64,000 bases of DNA, taken from assembly GCF_004153545.1 (NCBI RefSeq), contig NZ_SDVA01000003.1:177954-241953 (forward strand), given 5' to 3'. Below, in pieces: positions 17,322-25,647 of the stretch (positions within the stretch are counted from its first letter, which is position 1; each line of letters starts with the position of its first letter). The position numbers were made by a program, and so were the translations under genes. This DNA comes from Serinicoccus sediminis. GTDB lineage: Bacteria > Actinomycetota > Actinomycetes > Actinomycetales > Dermatophilaceae. The notes under the pieces are model-generated. The model was not told where the DNA came from and made no database searches. It saw only the letters and a list, made by a program, of their open reading frames with translations.

Positions 17322-17906
17322 ATGATGAGCACACGAGGGGCACTGCTGGTCGGGGCGCTGCTGGTGGGAGGTTGCTCGTCGACGTCGACGAGCGAACCGG
17401 CTGACACCGAGGCGTCGACGTCGCCGGCCGCGGCCGCGGACGCTGCCCCGACGACGACCGAGCCGGACCTCACCACCGAGCCGGCCGAGGAGACGACCGA
17501 GGACCTCGAGACGACCGAGCCCGAGCCGTCGACCGCACCCGAGACCGAGCCGGAACCGTCCGCGCCCGAACCCGCTGCGGCGCCGGCTGACCGCGCCGCC
17601 GAGCTGCGGGCGCAGTTCCGTGAGACGCACCCCGACCTGACGACCGACCTGCCCGAAGGTGGCTCGTGCGACGACGAGGTCGAGCTCGTCGAGGGGACGG
17701 CGCTCGCGGGCTGCGCGACGTCGACGGTCGGGCTCGTGATGTTCCTCGTTCCGGCGGATCCCGCAGGGGTCGACGCGGCATGGCAGCTGGCGTCCTCGGA
17801 GCTGCTGCTCAACGCGTGCACCGGCGAGGACTACGTCGCCGGCGCGTTCACCTTCGAGGGCGCGAACGTGCTCGCCGAGACGTTCCCCGACTGCACCTTC
17901 CCCTAG
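17322..17906 (+). CDS. Prophage-encoded lipoprotein (probable cargo gene)
   Basis: A 194-residue protein with a signal peptide and lipobox LLVGGC, so it should be lipidated and held on the outside of the membrane. Residues 20-80 are a Thr/Glu/Pro-rich spacer; the last 100 hold a small domain with four cysteines (GGSCDD, LAGCAT, LNACTG, FPDCTFP), likely two disulfides. It has its own promoter and sits between the lysis genes and the integrase, the usual position of lysogenic-conversion genes. It may block superinfection or alter the surface. Its stop shares CTAG with the convergent integrase stop. Confidence 0.7.
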   Translation: MMSTRGALLVGALLVGGCSSTSTSEPADTEASTSPAAAADAAPTTTEPDLTTEPAEETTEDLETTEPEPSTAPETEPEPSAPEPAAAPADRAAELRAQFRETHPDLTTDLPEGGSCDDEVELVEGTALAGCATSTVGLVMFLVPADPAGVDAAWQLASSELLLNACTGEDYVAGAFTFEGANVLAETFPDCTFP

Positions 17907-18739
17907 GCCGCGGACAGCGCAACGACGGTGCGTCGCTTCGCCGCGTCGGGGATCCGGGTGTAGATCATCGTCGTCTCGGGCTTCGCGTGCCCGAGCAGCT
18001 GCTGCACGGTGAGCAGGTCGTGGTCGACCGCGTAGGCGCGGGTCGCGAACCGGTGCCGCAGCTGGTGGCTCGTGAGACCAGGGCCGAGCGCGGCCGAGAT
18101 CAACTTCCCGACGTGCGCTGCGGTGAGGTGCTGGCCAGCGAGCACGGGGGAGGGGAACGCCCACCCGGGCGGCAGCTCGAGCAGGGCGCGCGCGAGGTCG
18201 TCGACCAGCGGCACCTGCCTGTTCCGGCGCCCCTTCCCGTGCACGCGCAGAGACCACCCCTCGAGGTCGCGGACAACGTCGCGCGAGTGGACCTGCGCGA
18301 TCTCGCCACGGCGCAGACCTGCCTGCGCGCCGAGCAGGATCATGAGCCGCACCCTCGGCTCGGCGGCGAGCATGGCATCGACGATCCGGTCCTCGCCGGC
18401 CGGCCGTGGCACCCCGGGCCGTGGCCGGATGGGCGGCAGCGCGGCCGCCGGGTCCTGATGGATCCTCCCGGTCGCGTGCGCCCACCGGAAGTAGCCGGTG
18501 AGGCTCGCGCGGTAGGACCGGCGGGTCTCGGTCGACCAGTCGTGCGCTGCCAGCCACGCGATCAGCTCTGGCGTGGTGAGGCTGTGGATCCGCGCGTGGT
18601 CACGGGCGAGGCGGGTCACGTGATAGATGCGTAAATCAATGGTCGTCTTCGGTCGATCTGCCGCTCGCAACCAGGCGCGGTAGTCGCGCAGGTGAGCCTG
18701 CAACGGCTGAGACTCGACGTCATCTTCGGCGTCGCTCAT
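17903..18739 (-). CDS. int: Phage tyrosine integrase
   Basis: A 278-residue site-specific recombinase. Residues 1-95 form the SAM-like core-binding domain; the catalytic domain shows GLRRGE (first Arg), GKGRRNR (Lys hairpin), HQLRHRFAT (His-x-x-Arg), LLGHAKPETT (second His) and MIYTR (nucleophilic Tyr). All catalytic residues are present. The ATG at 18739 follows CAGGGG. It lies 175 bp from a tRNA-Lys fragment, as expected for an integrase that uses a tRNA 3' end as its attachment site. No directionality factor or repressor is visible in the window. Confidence 0.92.
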   Translation of the reverse strand: MSDAEDDVESQPLQAHLRDYRAWLRAADRPKTTIDLRIYHVTRLARDHARIHSLTTPELIAWLAAHDWSTETRRSYRASLTGYFRWAHATGRIHQDPAAALPPIRPRPGVPRPAGEDRIVDAMLAAEPRVRLMILLGAQAGLRRGEIAQVHSRDVVRDLEGWSLRVHGKGRRNRQVPLVDDLARALLELPPGWAFPSPVLAGQHLTAAHVGKLISAALGPGLTSHQLRHRFATRAYAVDHDLLTVQQLLGHAKPETTMIYTRIPDAAKRRTVVALSAA

Positions 18740-18913
18740 CCCCTGAACGTTGCACCAAGAATCGGCAAAGTGCACCCCGAAGCGCGCCCCCCTCGCACTG
18801 CTCACAGTGACTTCCCCCGACCCGGTGTCTAGGACGCCGCGGCGAGGTCGTCGCGGCTCGGAAGGGGCATCACGACGCCTTCGGCGAGCTCCTGACCAGC
18901 GGACACCCCAAAC
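18740..18913. other. Integrase upstream region / right prophage arm
   Basis: About 170 bases between integrase and attachment core. Reading toward the integrase, GGTGCA occurs twice (GGTGCACTTTGCC and TTGGTGCAACG, within 18741-18776), possible arm-type integrase sites. No gene is supported here. Confidence 0.35.
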
Positions 18914-18950
18914 CAGCGGGTTCGGGGTTCGAGTCCCTGTGGGCGCACCA
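18914..18950 (+). other. attR: Prophage attachment site: 3' end of tRNA-Lys(CUU)
   Basis: These 37 bases read as the 3' end of a tRNA: end of the anticodon stem, variable loop, T-arm (CGGGGTTCGAGTCCCTG) and acceptor strand TGGGCGCA followed by CCA. The sequence matches the 3' half of actinobacterial tRNA-Lys(CUU) as I remember it. No 5' half precedes it (a matching acceptor GCGCCCA is absent), so it is a remnant left by integration. Confidence 0.8.
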
Positions 18951-18956
18951 CATCGC

Positions 18957-18986
18957 ACGGCGTCCTGGCCCAGGCCAGGGCGCCGT
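18957..18986 (+). terminator. Hairpin downstream of the attachment site
   Basis: ACGGCGTCCTGGCC (18957-18970) pairs with GGCCAGGGCGCCGT (18973-18986) with one wobble. Seven bases after the tRNA fragment, it is probably the original terminator of the host tRNA-Lys gene. Confidence 0.6.
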
Positions 18987-19091
18987 TCGCGTCCCCCGGG
19001 GAGGTGGGGACGATCCGCGCGGCATGCAGCCGCGCCGCCCACGAGGTCCGGACGCCGGCGGCTCCGCCCTGCCCCTGTCGCACCCGCGTGC

Positions 19092-19097
19092 CAGACT
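19092..19097 (+). promoter_or_regulatory. -10-like box (CAGACT), leaderless yihY-like gene
   Basis: CAGACT lies six bases before the GTG at 19104; no ribosome site intervenes. Confidence 0.4.
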
Positions 19098-19103
19098 GAC
19101 GCC

Positions 19104-20168
19104 GTGAGCACAGACGAGGGGAAGTCGACCGTGGCGACGATGGACTGGAAGGCCGTCGCCAAGCGGACCGTGTCCGAGTTCGTCGACGACGGGGGCCCGG
19201 ACCTCGCGGCGGCGCTGACCTACTTCGCCATCCTGTCGCTGGCACCGATGGTGCTGGCCCTCTCGACGCTGCTGAGCTTCCTCGGTCAGGGCGGGGGCAC
19301 CCAGCAGGTGGTGGAGGAGCTGGGCGGGCAGCTGGGGATGGAGGAGCAGACCATCACGACGGTCAACGGCTACCTCAGCTCCATGGCGGAGTCCAGCGGC
19401 AGCGGCATCATCCTGGTCGTCGGTCTGCTGGGCTCCCTGTGGTCGGCCTCCAACTACGTCAACGCGTTCAGCCGGATGATGAACAAGGTCTACGAGATCG
19501 ACGAGGGGCGCCCGGTCTGGAAGCTGCGCCCCTGGCTCCTGGCCCTGACGCTGCTCCTGATCGCCGGCCTCATGCTCATCATCTTCTCCGTGACCCTGTC
19601 AGGAACCGTCTCCGAGGCCATCTTCGGGGTCATCGGGCTCTCCGGGACTTTCACGACGGTGTGGAACATCGCCAAGTGGCCGGTGATCCTGCTCATCCTC
19701 GTCACCATCGTGGGGCTGCTCTACTGGGGGACCCCGAACGTCCGCCACCCCTCCTTCCGCTGGCTGTCGCCGGGTGCCGCGCTGGCCGTGCTCACCGCGA
19801 TCCTCGCCGCGGCCGGCTTCTACGTCTACCTCACCGGCTTCGGCGGGCAGGACAGCTACAACGGCACCTACGGCGCCATCGGTGGTGTCATCATCCTGCT
19901 GCTGCTCATCTACATCATCAACAACGTGCTGGTGCTCGGCGCCGAGCTGGACGCGGAGATCGAGCGGGGCCGGGAGCTCGCCGCCGGGATGGCCGCCGAG
20001 CAGGAGATCCTCCTCCCGCCGCGCGACGTCGCCGGCACGGAGAAGAAGGAGGCCAAGCAGGCCGAGGCCGTCCGCGAGGCCCGCGAGGTGCGGATGCAGG
20101 CGGCGGCCGAGCTGCGCGCCAACGGCCAGGAGACCGGGCTCGAGGGTCGCGAGACGGCGCGCCGCTGA
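19104..20168 (+). CDS. YihY/BrkB family membrane protein
   Basis: A 354-residue inner-membrane protein of the YihY/virulence factor BrkB family, whose role is not firmly established. The GTG at 19104 begins VSTDEGKST. It has about six membrane segments, family landmarks AALTYFAILSLAPM and GLLGSLWSASNYVNAFSRMMN, and a last membrane helix VIILLLLIYIINNVLVLGAE. The final 60 residues are a charged helical tail (KKEAKQAEAVREAREVRMQ), cytoplasmic. It is the first host gene right of the prophage. Confidence 0.88.
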   Translation: MSTDEGKSTVATMDWKAVAKRTVSEFVDDGGPDLAAALTYFAILSLAPMVLALSTLLSFLGQGGGTQQVVEELGGQLGMEEQTITTVNGYLSSMAESSGSGIILVVGLLGSLWSASNYVNAFSRMMNKVYEIDEGRPVWKLRPWLLALTLLLIAGLMLIIFSVTLSGTVSEAIFGVIGLSGTFTTVWNIAKWPVILLILVTIVGLLYWGTPNVRHPSFRWLSPGAALAVLTAILAAAGFYVYLTGFGGQDSYNGTYGAIGGVIILLLLIYIINNVLVLGAELDAEIERGRELAAGMAAEQEILLPPRDVAGTEKKEAKQAEAVREAREVRMQAAAELRANGQETGLEGRETARR

Positions 20169-20303
20169 GCGCCGCGGCCCCGGCATACCCGGGCTGGCCG
20201 ACATCGGCCCGCCGACGTCCCGACGCTCGGAGCCAGCGGTTTCGGAGCACCGGGTGGGAGGCGCTACGATGGACGGCGTTGCTCGGAGGTCTCCGGGCGG
20301 CAT

Positions 20304-20377
20304 GGTGGGCGTAGCTCAGCAGGTAGAGCATCGCGTTGTGGTCGCGAGGGTCGCGGGTTCAAACCCCGTCGCTCACC
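20304..20377 (+). tRNA. tRNA-His (anticodon GTG)
   Basis: Full cloverleaf: acceptor GTGGGCG/CGCTCAC, D-arm GCTC...GAGC, anticodon stem TCGCG/CGCGA around TTGTGGT (GTG at 20338-20340), T-arm CGGGTTCAAACCCCG. The extra G at 20304 faces the discriminator C at 20377, the G-1 identity element specific to tRNA-His. CCA is not encoded in full. Confidence 0.97.
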
Positions 20378-20386
20378 CCGAGGTAG

Positions 20387-20423
20387 GACGAAGGGCCCCG
20401 GCATCGTGCCGGGGCCCTTCGTC
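20387..20423 (+). terminator. Terminator of tRNA-His
   Basis: A perfect 17-bp stem (20387-20403 with 20407-20423) around a TCG loop, ten bases after the tRNA. Confidence 0.85.
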
Positions 20424-20434
20424 GTGCTCGTCAC

Positions 20435-20534
20435 GCGTCCGGTGGTGCCTGAGCACGCGTCCGGTGCGTCCCCGCCGCGCGTCCGGTGGTGCCTGAGCAC
20501 GCGTCCGGTGCGGCCCTACGTCGCGTCCGGTGCG
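20435..20534. repeat. Intergenic GCGTCCGGTG repeats
   Basis: A 34-base unit (GCGTCCGGTG, GTGCCTGAGC, ACGCGTCCGGTGCG) occurs at 20435-20468 and exactly again at 20479-20512; a half unit follows at 20523-20534 and runs into the 3' end of the oligoribonuclease gene. The core CACGCGTCCGGTG recurs at 41.5 kb. Confidence 0.85.
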
Positions 20535-21139
20535 CCGGGCGCGGTGGCGGTGTGCCGGGCGGCGATCTCCTTGAGGGTGTCGCTGTCCAGGCCGGGGAGC
20601 TCGCGGAAGACCGCCTCGCGGTAGTAGCGCAGCTCGGCGATGCTGTCCTTGATGTCGCCGAGCGCGCGGTGGCCGCCGGTCTTCCTCGGCGCCATGTAGT
20701 ACGCCCGGGGGAACCACCGCTTGGCGAGCTCCTTGATCGACGACACGTCGACGATCCGGTAGTGCAGGTGCGCGTCCAGCTCCGGCATGTCCCGCGCGAG
20801 GAACGCCCGGTCGGTGCTCACCGTGTTGCCGCCGAGCGGCGCCTTGCGGCCGTCCGGGACGTGCTCGCGGACGTAGTCGAGCACCCGGCGCTGCGCCTCC
20901 TCCAGGGTGACCCCGGAGTCCAGCAGCGGCAGCAGGCCCGACTCGGTGTGCATCCCCCGGACGAAGTCGCCCATCTGCTCGACCGCCTCGGCAGGCGGAC
21001 GGACGACGACGTCGACCCCCTCGCCCAGCACGGTCAGCTCGGAGTCGGTGACCAGGCAGGCCACCTCCACGAGCGCGTCGGCGACGAGGTCCAGGCCCGT
21101 CATCTCGCAGTCGATCCAGACGATGCGTTCTCCACTCAC
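20516..21139 (-). CDS. orn: Oligoribonuclease
   Basis: A 207-residue DEDDh 3'-5' exonuclease that degrades 2-5 nt RNA and pGpG to mononucleotides. Motifs: WIDCEMTGL (Exo I, Asp and Glu), LGGNTVSTDRAFLARDMP (Exo II), and HRALGDIKDSIAELRYYR (Exo III His and Asp). The GTG at 21139 is chosen because a TACCCT box lies eight bases upstream; a TTG at 21148 would fall inside that box. The C-terminal 15 residues (APGAPDAT end) extend into the intergenic repeat family. Confidence 0.95.
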   Translation of the reverse strand: MSGERIVWIDCEMTGLDLVADALVEVACLVTDSELTVLGEGVDVVVRPPAEAVEQMGDFVRGMHTESGLLPLLDSGVTLEEAQRRVLDYVREHVPDGRKAPLGGNTVSTDRAFLARDMPELDAHLHYRIVDVSSIKELAKRWFPRAYYMAPRKTGGHRALGDIKDSIAELRYYREAVFRELPGLDSDTLKEIAARHTATAPGAPDAT

Positions 21140-21147
21140 GGCAGTCA

Positions 21148-21153
21148 AGGGTA
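21148..21153 (-). promoter_or_regulatory. -10 box (TACCCT) of orn, leaderless
   Basis: TACCCT on the minus strand ends eight bases before the GTG at 21139. Confidence 0.5.
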
Positions 21154-21170
21154 TGCCCCCGGGTCCCCGG

Positions 21171-21176
21171 TACTCT
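21171..21176 (+). promoter_or_regulatory. -10 box (TACTCT) of prsW-like gene, leaderless
   Basis: TACTCT ends seven bases before the ATG at 21184; divergent from the orn promoter 20 bases away. Confidence 0.55.
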
Positions 21177-21183
21177 TCGCCCC

Positions 21184-22422
21184 ATGGTCTCCCCGCCGCG
21201 GACGCCCGCGAGCCCGCCGCCCGACACCGCAGGTCAGCGGGCTCCGCACGGCCCGGCAGGGGGTGGCGACTGGCACCAGGTCATGACCTTCCCGCCGACC
21301 TCGCCCGTGCCCGCGACACCCAACGCCACCCGGCGCCCGGTGATCCGCCGGATCCTGCTGTGGAGCGCCGTCGTGACCGTCTTCGGCCTGGCCGCGCTGG
21401 TCATGACGTTCGTCGTCACGACCGCGGTCGGTCTGCAGGCGGCGATCCTCGGGATGGTGAGCGCCTCGCTCGCCCTGGGGATCGTCATCCCCCTGTTCCT
21501 CTGGGTCGACCGGCTGGAGGCGGAGCCCGCGCGGCTGCTGTGGTTCGCCTTCCTGTGGGGGGCGCTCATCTCCACGCTCGGGGCGCTGGTGCTCAACGAG
21601 CTGGGCGTCGCCTTCTTCGCCGGGATGCACGCCGACCCCCTCGTCCTGGGCGCGGTCGTCGTGGCACCGCTCACCGAGGAGTTCTTCAAGGGCCTGGGCG
21701 TGCTGCTGATCTTCCTCGTGGCGCGACGCGAGTTCAACGGCGTCATCGACGGCATCGTGTATGCCGGGATCGTCGCCGCCGGTTTCGCCTTCGTCGAGAA
21801 CATCATCTACCTGGGGCAGATGTACCTCGAGTCCGGCACCGTCGGTCTGGTCGGGATCTTCGTCATGCGCTGCCTGGTCAGCCCGTTCGCCCACCCGATG
21901 TTCACCGTCTGCATCGGTGTGGCCCTGGGCCTCGTCGCGCACCGCCGCCGGGCCAGCTCGGTCGGGGTGGTGCTGGTGGGGTTCGCCTGCGCGGTGTTCC
22001 TGCACGCCCTGTTCAACTACAGCGCGGTGGCCTCCACCCAGAACTACCTCGTGCTCTTCGCGCTGGTGCAGGTCCCGCTGTTCGTCGGCTTCCTCCTGCT
22101 GCTGCACTGGGCCCGCAACCGCGAGTCGCGGATCGTGCGGGACACGCTGACGGGCTACGGCATGGCGGGCTGGTTCACCCCGGCCGAGGTCGCGATGCTC
22201 GCCAGCCCGGCCGAGCGTCGGCGGGCCCGGCGCTGGGCGCGTGGTGTGGGTGGGCGGCAGGCCGAGCGGGCCATGGAGGCCTTCCAGGACGAGAGCGGGG
22301 AGCTGGCGATGGTGCGCAAGCACCTCGTCCACGACGGCCCGGACGCCGTGTGGCTCGCCCGCGAGCAACGGATCCTGCAGGCCGTGACAGCCCACCGGAG
22401 GGTGTTCGTGCCGCAGGCCTGA
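21184..22422 (+). CDS. PrsW family intramembrane metalloprotease
   Basis: A 412-residue polytopic membrane protein of the PrsW/CAAX-like protease superfamily. The key motif APLTEEFFKGLG lies near residue 163 (Glu-Glu-x-x-Lys), FAFVENIIYLGQM near 201, and a third conserved His in FLHALFNYSA near residue 273. These form the membrane-embedded metal site. Members cleave anti-sigma factors in Bacillus, but most actinobacterial members have unknown substrates. About nine membrane helices; the 35-residue N-terminus and the 90-residue C-terminal tail are soluble. Confidence 0.88.
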   Translation: MVSPPRTPASPPPDTAGQRAPHGPAGGGDWHQVMTFPPTSPVPATPNATRRPVIRRILLWSAVVTVFGLAALVMTFVVTTAVGLQAAILGMVSASLALGIVIPLFLWVDRLEAEPARLLWFAFLWGALISTLGALVLNELGVAFFAGMHADPLVLGAVVVAPLTEEFFKGLGVLLIFLVARREFNGVIDGIVYAGIVAAGFAFVENIIYLGQMYLESGTVGLVGIFVMRCLVSPFAHPMFTVCIGVALGLVAHRRRASSVGVVLVGFACAVFLHALFNYSAVASTQNYLVLFALVQVPLFVGFLLLLHWARNRESRIVRDTLTGYGMAGWFTPAEVAMLASPAERRRARRWARGVGGRQAERAMEAFQDESGELAMVRKHLVHDGPDAVWLAREQRILQAVTAHRRVFVPQA

Positions 22423-22436
22423 GCCTGCCTGCGACC

Positions 22437-22667
22437 TCAGGCGTCCCGGGCCTCGACCTTGGGCTGGCTGATCTCGACGCCGGGGACCGACAGGTCCTTG
22501 AGGGCCTTGGAGACGCCGGCCACCAGGCTGGAGGCGGCGCGCTCCTCCTCGCGGATGTCGTGGGGGGACAGGGAGTCCTCGGGGGTGTCCTGCTCGACCG
22601 ACTCGACGAGGGCGTCCTCGTCGGTGATGTCGGCGTCCAGGGTGATGGTCAGGGTGTGCTTGCTCAT
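22437..22667 (-). CDS. Small acidic conserved protein
   Basis: A 76-residue acidic protein (MSKHTLTITLDADITDED). A beta-like N-terminus is followed by an acidic linker and an amphipathic helix (EERAASSLVAGVSKALKDL). It lies downstream of nuoN on the same strand, 70 bases away, so it may be cotranscribed. The ATG at 22667 is the first credible start. I do not recognise the family. Confidence 0.55.
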   Translation of the reverse strand: MSKHTLTITLDADITDEDALVESVEQDTPEDSLSPHDIREEERAASSLVAGVSKALKDLSVPGVEISQPKVEARDA

Positions 22668-22738
22668 GGCACCAGACTCCCCGATGACGTCGCCGGGGGC
22701 GACTCGGGCCTGCAGGTCACGACCGGACCCCCGGCCGC

Positions 22739-24139
22739 TCAGGCCGAGAAGACCGCCCACAGCACTCCGGCACCCAGGCCCAGCAGCACGCTCAGGCCGG
22801 CGGTCGCGACGGCGGTCCACCGTGACCAGGGCGCGGGCGGATCGCCGTCCTCCGGGTGCTCGGCCGTCGGGCGGGCGTAGAGCGGGGCGATCCACCGCAG
22901 GTAGTAGAAGAGGCTGGCCAGGGTGTTGAGCAGCACGAGCACGGCGAGCCACGCGTCACCGGCGTCCCAGGCGGCGGCCGTGGTGGTGAGCTTGCCGACG
23001 AAGACCGCGGTGGGCGGGGTCCCGACCAGCCCGAGCAGCGCCACGACCAGCGCCGCGGCGAGCCACGGGAAGCGCCTGCCCACCCCACGGTAGGCGGACA
23101 GCTCGCGGCGCCGCGGGAACGCGGTGGTGACGGCGAAGGCCGCCAGGTTGGTGACCGTGTAGCCGGCGAGGTAGAGCAGCAGGGACGGCAGCGCCAGGTC
23201 GCTGCGGCCCGCCACCGCGACGGGCACGAGCAGGTAGCCCACCTGGCTGACGGTGGACCAGCCGAGCAGGCGCCGCGGGTCGGTCTGGGCGTAGGCGGCG
23301 AGGTTGCCCACCGTCATGCTGGCGACGGCCAGCACGCCGACGAGCAGCGGCCACGCCAGGGTGTCGGGCAGGGCGCCCACGAGTCGGTATGCGGCCACGA
23401 CCGCCCCGATCTTCGGCACCGTCGTGAGGAACGCCGCGACGGCGCCGCCGGCGCCCTGCGCGGCGTCGGGGACCCAGAAGTGCGCAGGGACGCCACCGGC
23501 CTTGAACAGCAACCCGCCCAGGACCCCCACGACACCGGCGGCGACCACCGCACGAGGCGCGGCGGCGAGCGGGTCGGCCAGCCCGACGTACGACGTCGTG
23601 CCGGACACGCCGTAGAGCAGCGTGACCCCGGCCAGCAGCAGGATGCCGAAAAGGGCACCGAGCAGGTAGGTCTTCATCGCCGCCTCGGCCGCCACGGCGG
23701 TCCCGCTGATCCCGATGAGGCCGTAGAGGGGGACGCTGGTCAGCAGGAACCCGACAGCGACGACGAGCAGGTCGTCGGCGCCGGCGAGGACCAGCGTGCC
23801 GGTCGTGGACAGGAGCAGCAGCGCGTAGGTCTCGCTCTCCCGCGGGCTGCCGTCGATCTCGTCCGCCGCCAGCGCCAGCACCACCAGGGCGCCCAGGGTG
23901 GCGACCAGGCGGGCCACCCCGGTGGTCGGGTCCACGGTGAAGCTGCCCTCCATGGCCACCGCCGTCGGGCCGGCCAGGGCGACGGCGGCCATCGCAGCGG
24001 CGAGCACCAGGGCGGCCGCGGCGACGACCCGGGTGACCCACTGCCGCGTGCGGGGCAGGAACGACCCACCGAGCAGGGCGGCGAGGGCGCCGAGGAAGAG
24101 CACGATCTCCGGCAGGAGCAGGGCCGGTCGCATCGCCAT
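22739..24139 (-). CDS. nuoN: NADH-quinone oxidoreductase subunit N (antiporter-like)
   Basis: A 466-residue Proton_antipo_M subunit with about 14 membrane helices. The ATG at 24139 is chosen because GGAGG lies eight bases before it. Family motifs: AAMKTYLLGALFGILLL (conserved Lys), LLFKAGGVPAHFWVPDAAQG and FLTTVPKIGA. In the fifth-helix region where NuoN normally has Gly-Leu-Glu, this protein reads GFLLTSVPLYG, so the channel Glu appears replaced by Leu (alignment by eye). Last gene of the operon. Confidence 0.92.
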   Translation of the reverse strand: MAMRPALLLPEIVLFLGALAALLGGSFLPRTRQWVTRVVAAAALVLAAAMAAVALAGPTAVAMEGSFTVDPTTGVARLVATLGALVVLALAADEIDGSPRESETYALLLLSTTGTLVLAGADDLLVVAVGFLLTSVPLYGLIGISGTAVAAEAAMKTYLLGALFGILLLAGVTLLYGVSGTTSYVGLADPLAAAPRAVVAAGVVGVLGGLLFKAGGVPAHFWVPDAAQGAGGAVAAFLTTVPKIGAVVAAYRLVGALPDTLAWPLLVGVLAVASMTVGNLAAYAQTDPRRLLGWSTVSQVGYLLVPVAVAGRSDLALPSLLLYLAGYTVTNLAAFAVTTAFPRRRELSAYRGVGRRFPWLAAALVVALLGLVGTPPTAVFVGKLTTTAAAWDAGDAWLAVLVLLNTLASLFYYLRWIAPLYARPTAEHPEDGDPPAPWSRWTAVATAGLSVLLGLGAGVLWAVFSA

Positions 24140-24154
24140 GGAGTCCACCTCCGC

Positions 24155-25645
24155 CTACCTCCCGACGAGCTGCACGACGACCTCCGCGGCGGGCTCGACC
24201 ACTCCGAGCAGCGGGCGGGGCAGCACCCCGATGAGCAGCGAGAGGCCGAGCAGCGGCGCGACCGCCCAGAGCTCGGCGGCACGCAGGTCGCCGAAGCCCC
24301 GCGAGGCGCCACGGGTGGGTCCGGTGAAGAGACGCTGCAGCGCCCGCAGGAACAGCGCCGCGGTGATGAGGATGCCGACCAGCGCGACCGCCGTCACCGG
24401 GGCGACAGCGATGCTGCCGGCGAAGATCTGGAACTCGGCGATGAAGCCGGACAGGCCGGGCAGCCCGAGCGAGGCGAACGCACCGACGGCGAAGAGCGTG
24501 GCCAGGCGCGGTGCGGTGCCGGCCAGCCCGCCGAAGGAGCCCAGGTCGTAGGTGCCTGCGCGGTCCCAGACCACCCCCGCCATGAGGAACAGGGCGGCGG
24601 TGACGATGCCGTGGCTCACCATCTGGGTCACGGCGCCGGTGACCGCCACCGACCGCGCCTGCTCGCTGCCCTCGGCGACGATCCCGGCGGCACCGACGGC
24701 CAGGACGACATACCCCATGTGGTTGACCGAGGTGTAGGCGATCATCCGCTTGAGGTCGGTCTGGGCGAGCGCGACGAGCGCGCCGTAGACGACCGAGACG
24801 ACGCCGACCACGACGACCACCCAGGCCCAGGCGCGCCAGGCCTCGGGGAGCATCGGCATCGCGATCCGGACGAAGCCGTAGGTGCCCATCTTGAGCAGCA
24901 CACCGGCCAGGACGGCCGACCCGACCGCGGGGGCGTCGGTGTGCGCGGGGGGCAGCCAGGTGTGGAACGGCACCGTCGGCGTCTTGACCGCCAGCCCCAG
25001 CAGGATGGCCGCGAGCACCAGGCCACCGGCCGTGGGCGACCCGTCGAGCGGGGTCTGCCGGGCCAGCTCCACCATGTCGAAGGTGTGCGGCTCGGCCGCG
25101 ACGTAGAGACCGATGAAGCCGGCGAGCAGGGCCAGCGAGCCCAGGAAGGTGTAGAGGAAGAACTTCAGCGCCGACCGGCCCCGGTCCCCGTGGCCCCACC
25201 CGGCGATGACGAAGTACATCCCGACGATGGACAGGTCGAAGAAGAGGAAGAACAGGATGAGGTCGGCGGCGGCGAACAGCCCCAGGCTGACGCTCTGCAG
25301 GAAGAGGAAGAGCGCCGCCCGGGTCCGGGGCCGGTCCTCGTCGCGGAGGGCGAAGACGGCACAGGCCAGGAACACCACCGTCGTCATCGCCATGAGCGGC
25401 AGCGACAGCCCGTCGACCCCCACGTGGTAGCTGCTGTCGACCCCCGGGATCCACGGCACCTGCTCCTCGAAGGCCAGCCGGCCCGGCCCCGGTGGCTCGT
25501 AGGCCAGCCACAGGGCGGCCACGAGGGCCAGGTCGACGGCCGTGACCACGACCCAGACCCACCGCGCGGCACCGTCACCCAGCCGCGGGACCGCGACCAG
25601 GGCCACCGCGGCGAGCAGGGGCAGGACGATGATCAGACTGAGCAC
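24155..25645 (-). CDS. nuoM: NADH-quinone oxidoreductase subunit M (antiporter-like)
   Basis: A 496-residue antiporter-like membrane subunit. The GTG at 25645 follows GAGG with a five-base gap; the GTG at 25651 would overlap the nuoL stop but lacks a usable site. Landmarks: AVKTPTVPFHTWLPPAHTDAP (Lys and His of the channel), LLKMGTYGFVRI, AQTDLKRMIAYTSVNHMGY and LGLPGLSGFIAEF. The essential helix-5 Glu of canonical NuoM (FFE followed by MYF) reads FFDLSIVGMYF here, Glu to Asp. Confidence 0.94.
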   Translation of the reverse strand: MLSLIIVLPLLAAVALVAVPRLGDGAARWVWVVVTAVDLALVAALWLAYEPPGPGRLAFEEQVPWIPGVDSSYHVGVDGLSLPLMAMTTVVFLACAVFALRDEDRPRTRAALFLFLQSVSLGLFAAADLILFFLFFDLSIVGMYFVIAGWGHGDRGRSALKFFLYTFLGSLALLAGFIGLYVAAEPHTFDMVELARQTPLDGSPTAGGLVLAAILLGLAVKTPTVPFHTWLPPAHTDAPAVGSAVLAGVLLKMGTYGFVRIAMPMLPEAWRAWAWVVVVVGVVSVVYGALVALAQTDLKRMIAYTSVNHMGYVVLAVGAAGIVAEGSEQARSVAVTGAVTQMVSHGIVTAALFLMAGVVWDRAGTYDLGSFGGLAGTAPRLATLFAVGAFASLGLPGLSGFIAEFQIFAGSIAVAPVTAVALVGILITAALFLRALQRLFTGPTRGASRGFGDLRAAELWAVAPLLGLSLLIGVLPRPLLGVVEPAAEVVVQLVGR

Positions 25646-25647
25646 GG

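Noticed and set aside
18829..18913. Short minus-strand frame upstream of the integrase ending LPSRDDLAAAS
   Set aside because: No start with a ribosome site before it and it would run through the tRNA fragment; probably chance.
20435..20534. CRISPR-like repeat array beside tRNA-His
   Set aside because: Only two full copies, spacer of ten bases, no cas genes, and the same core occurs elsewhere as inverted copies.
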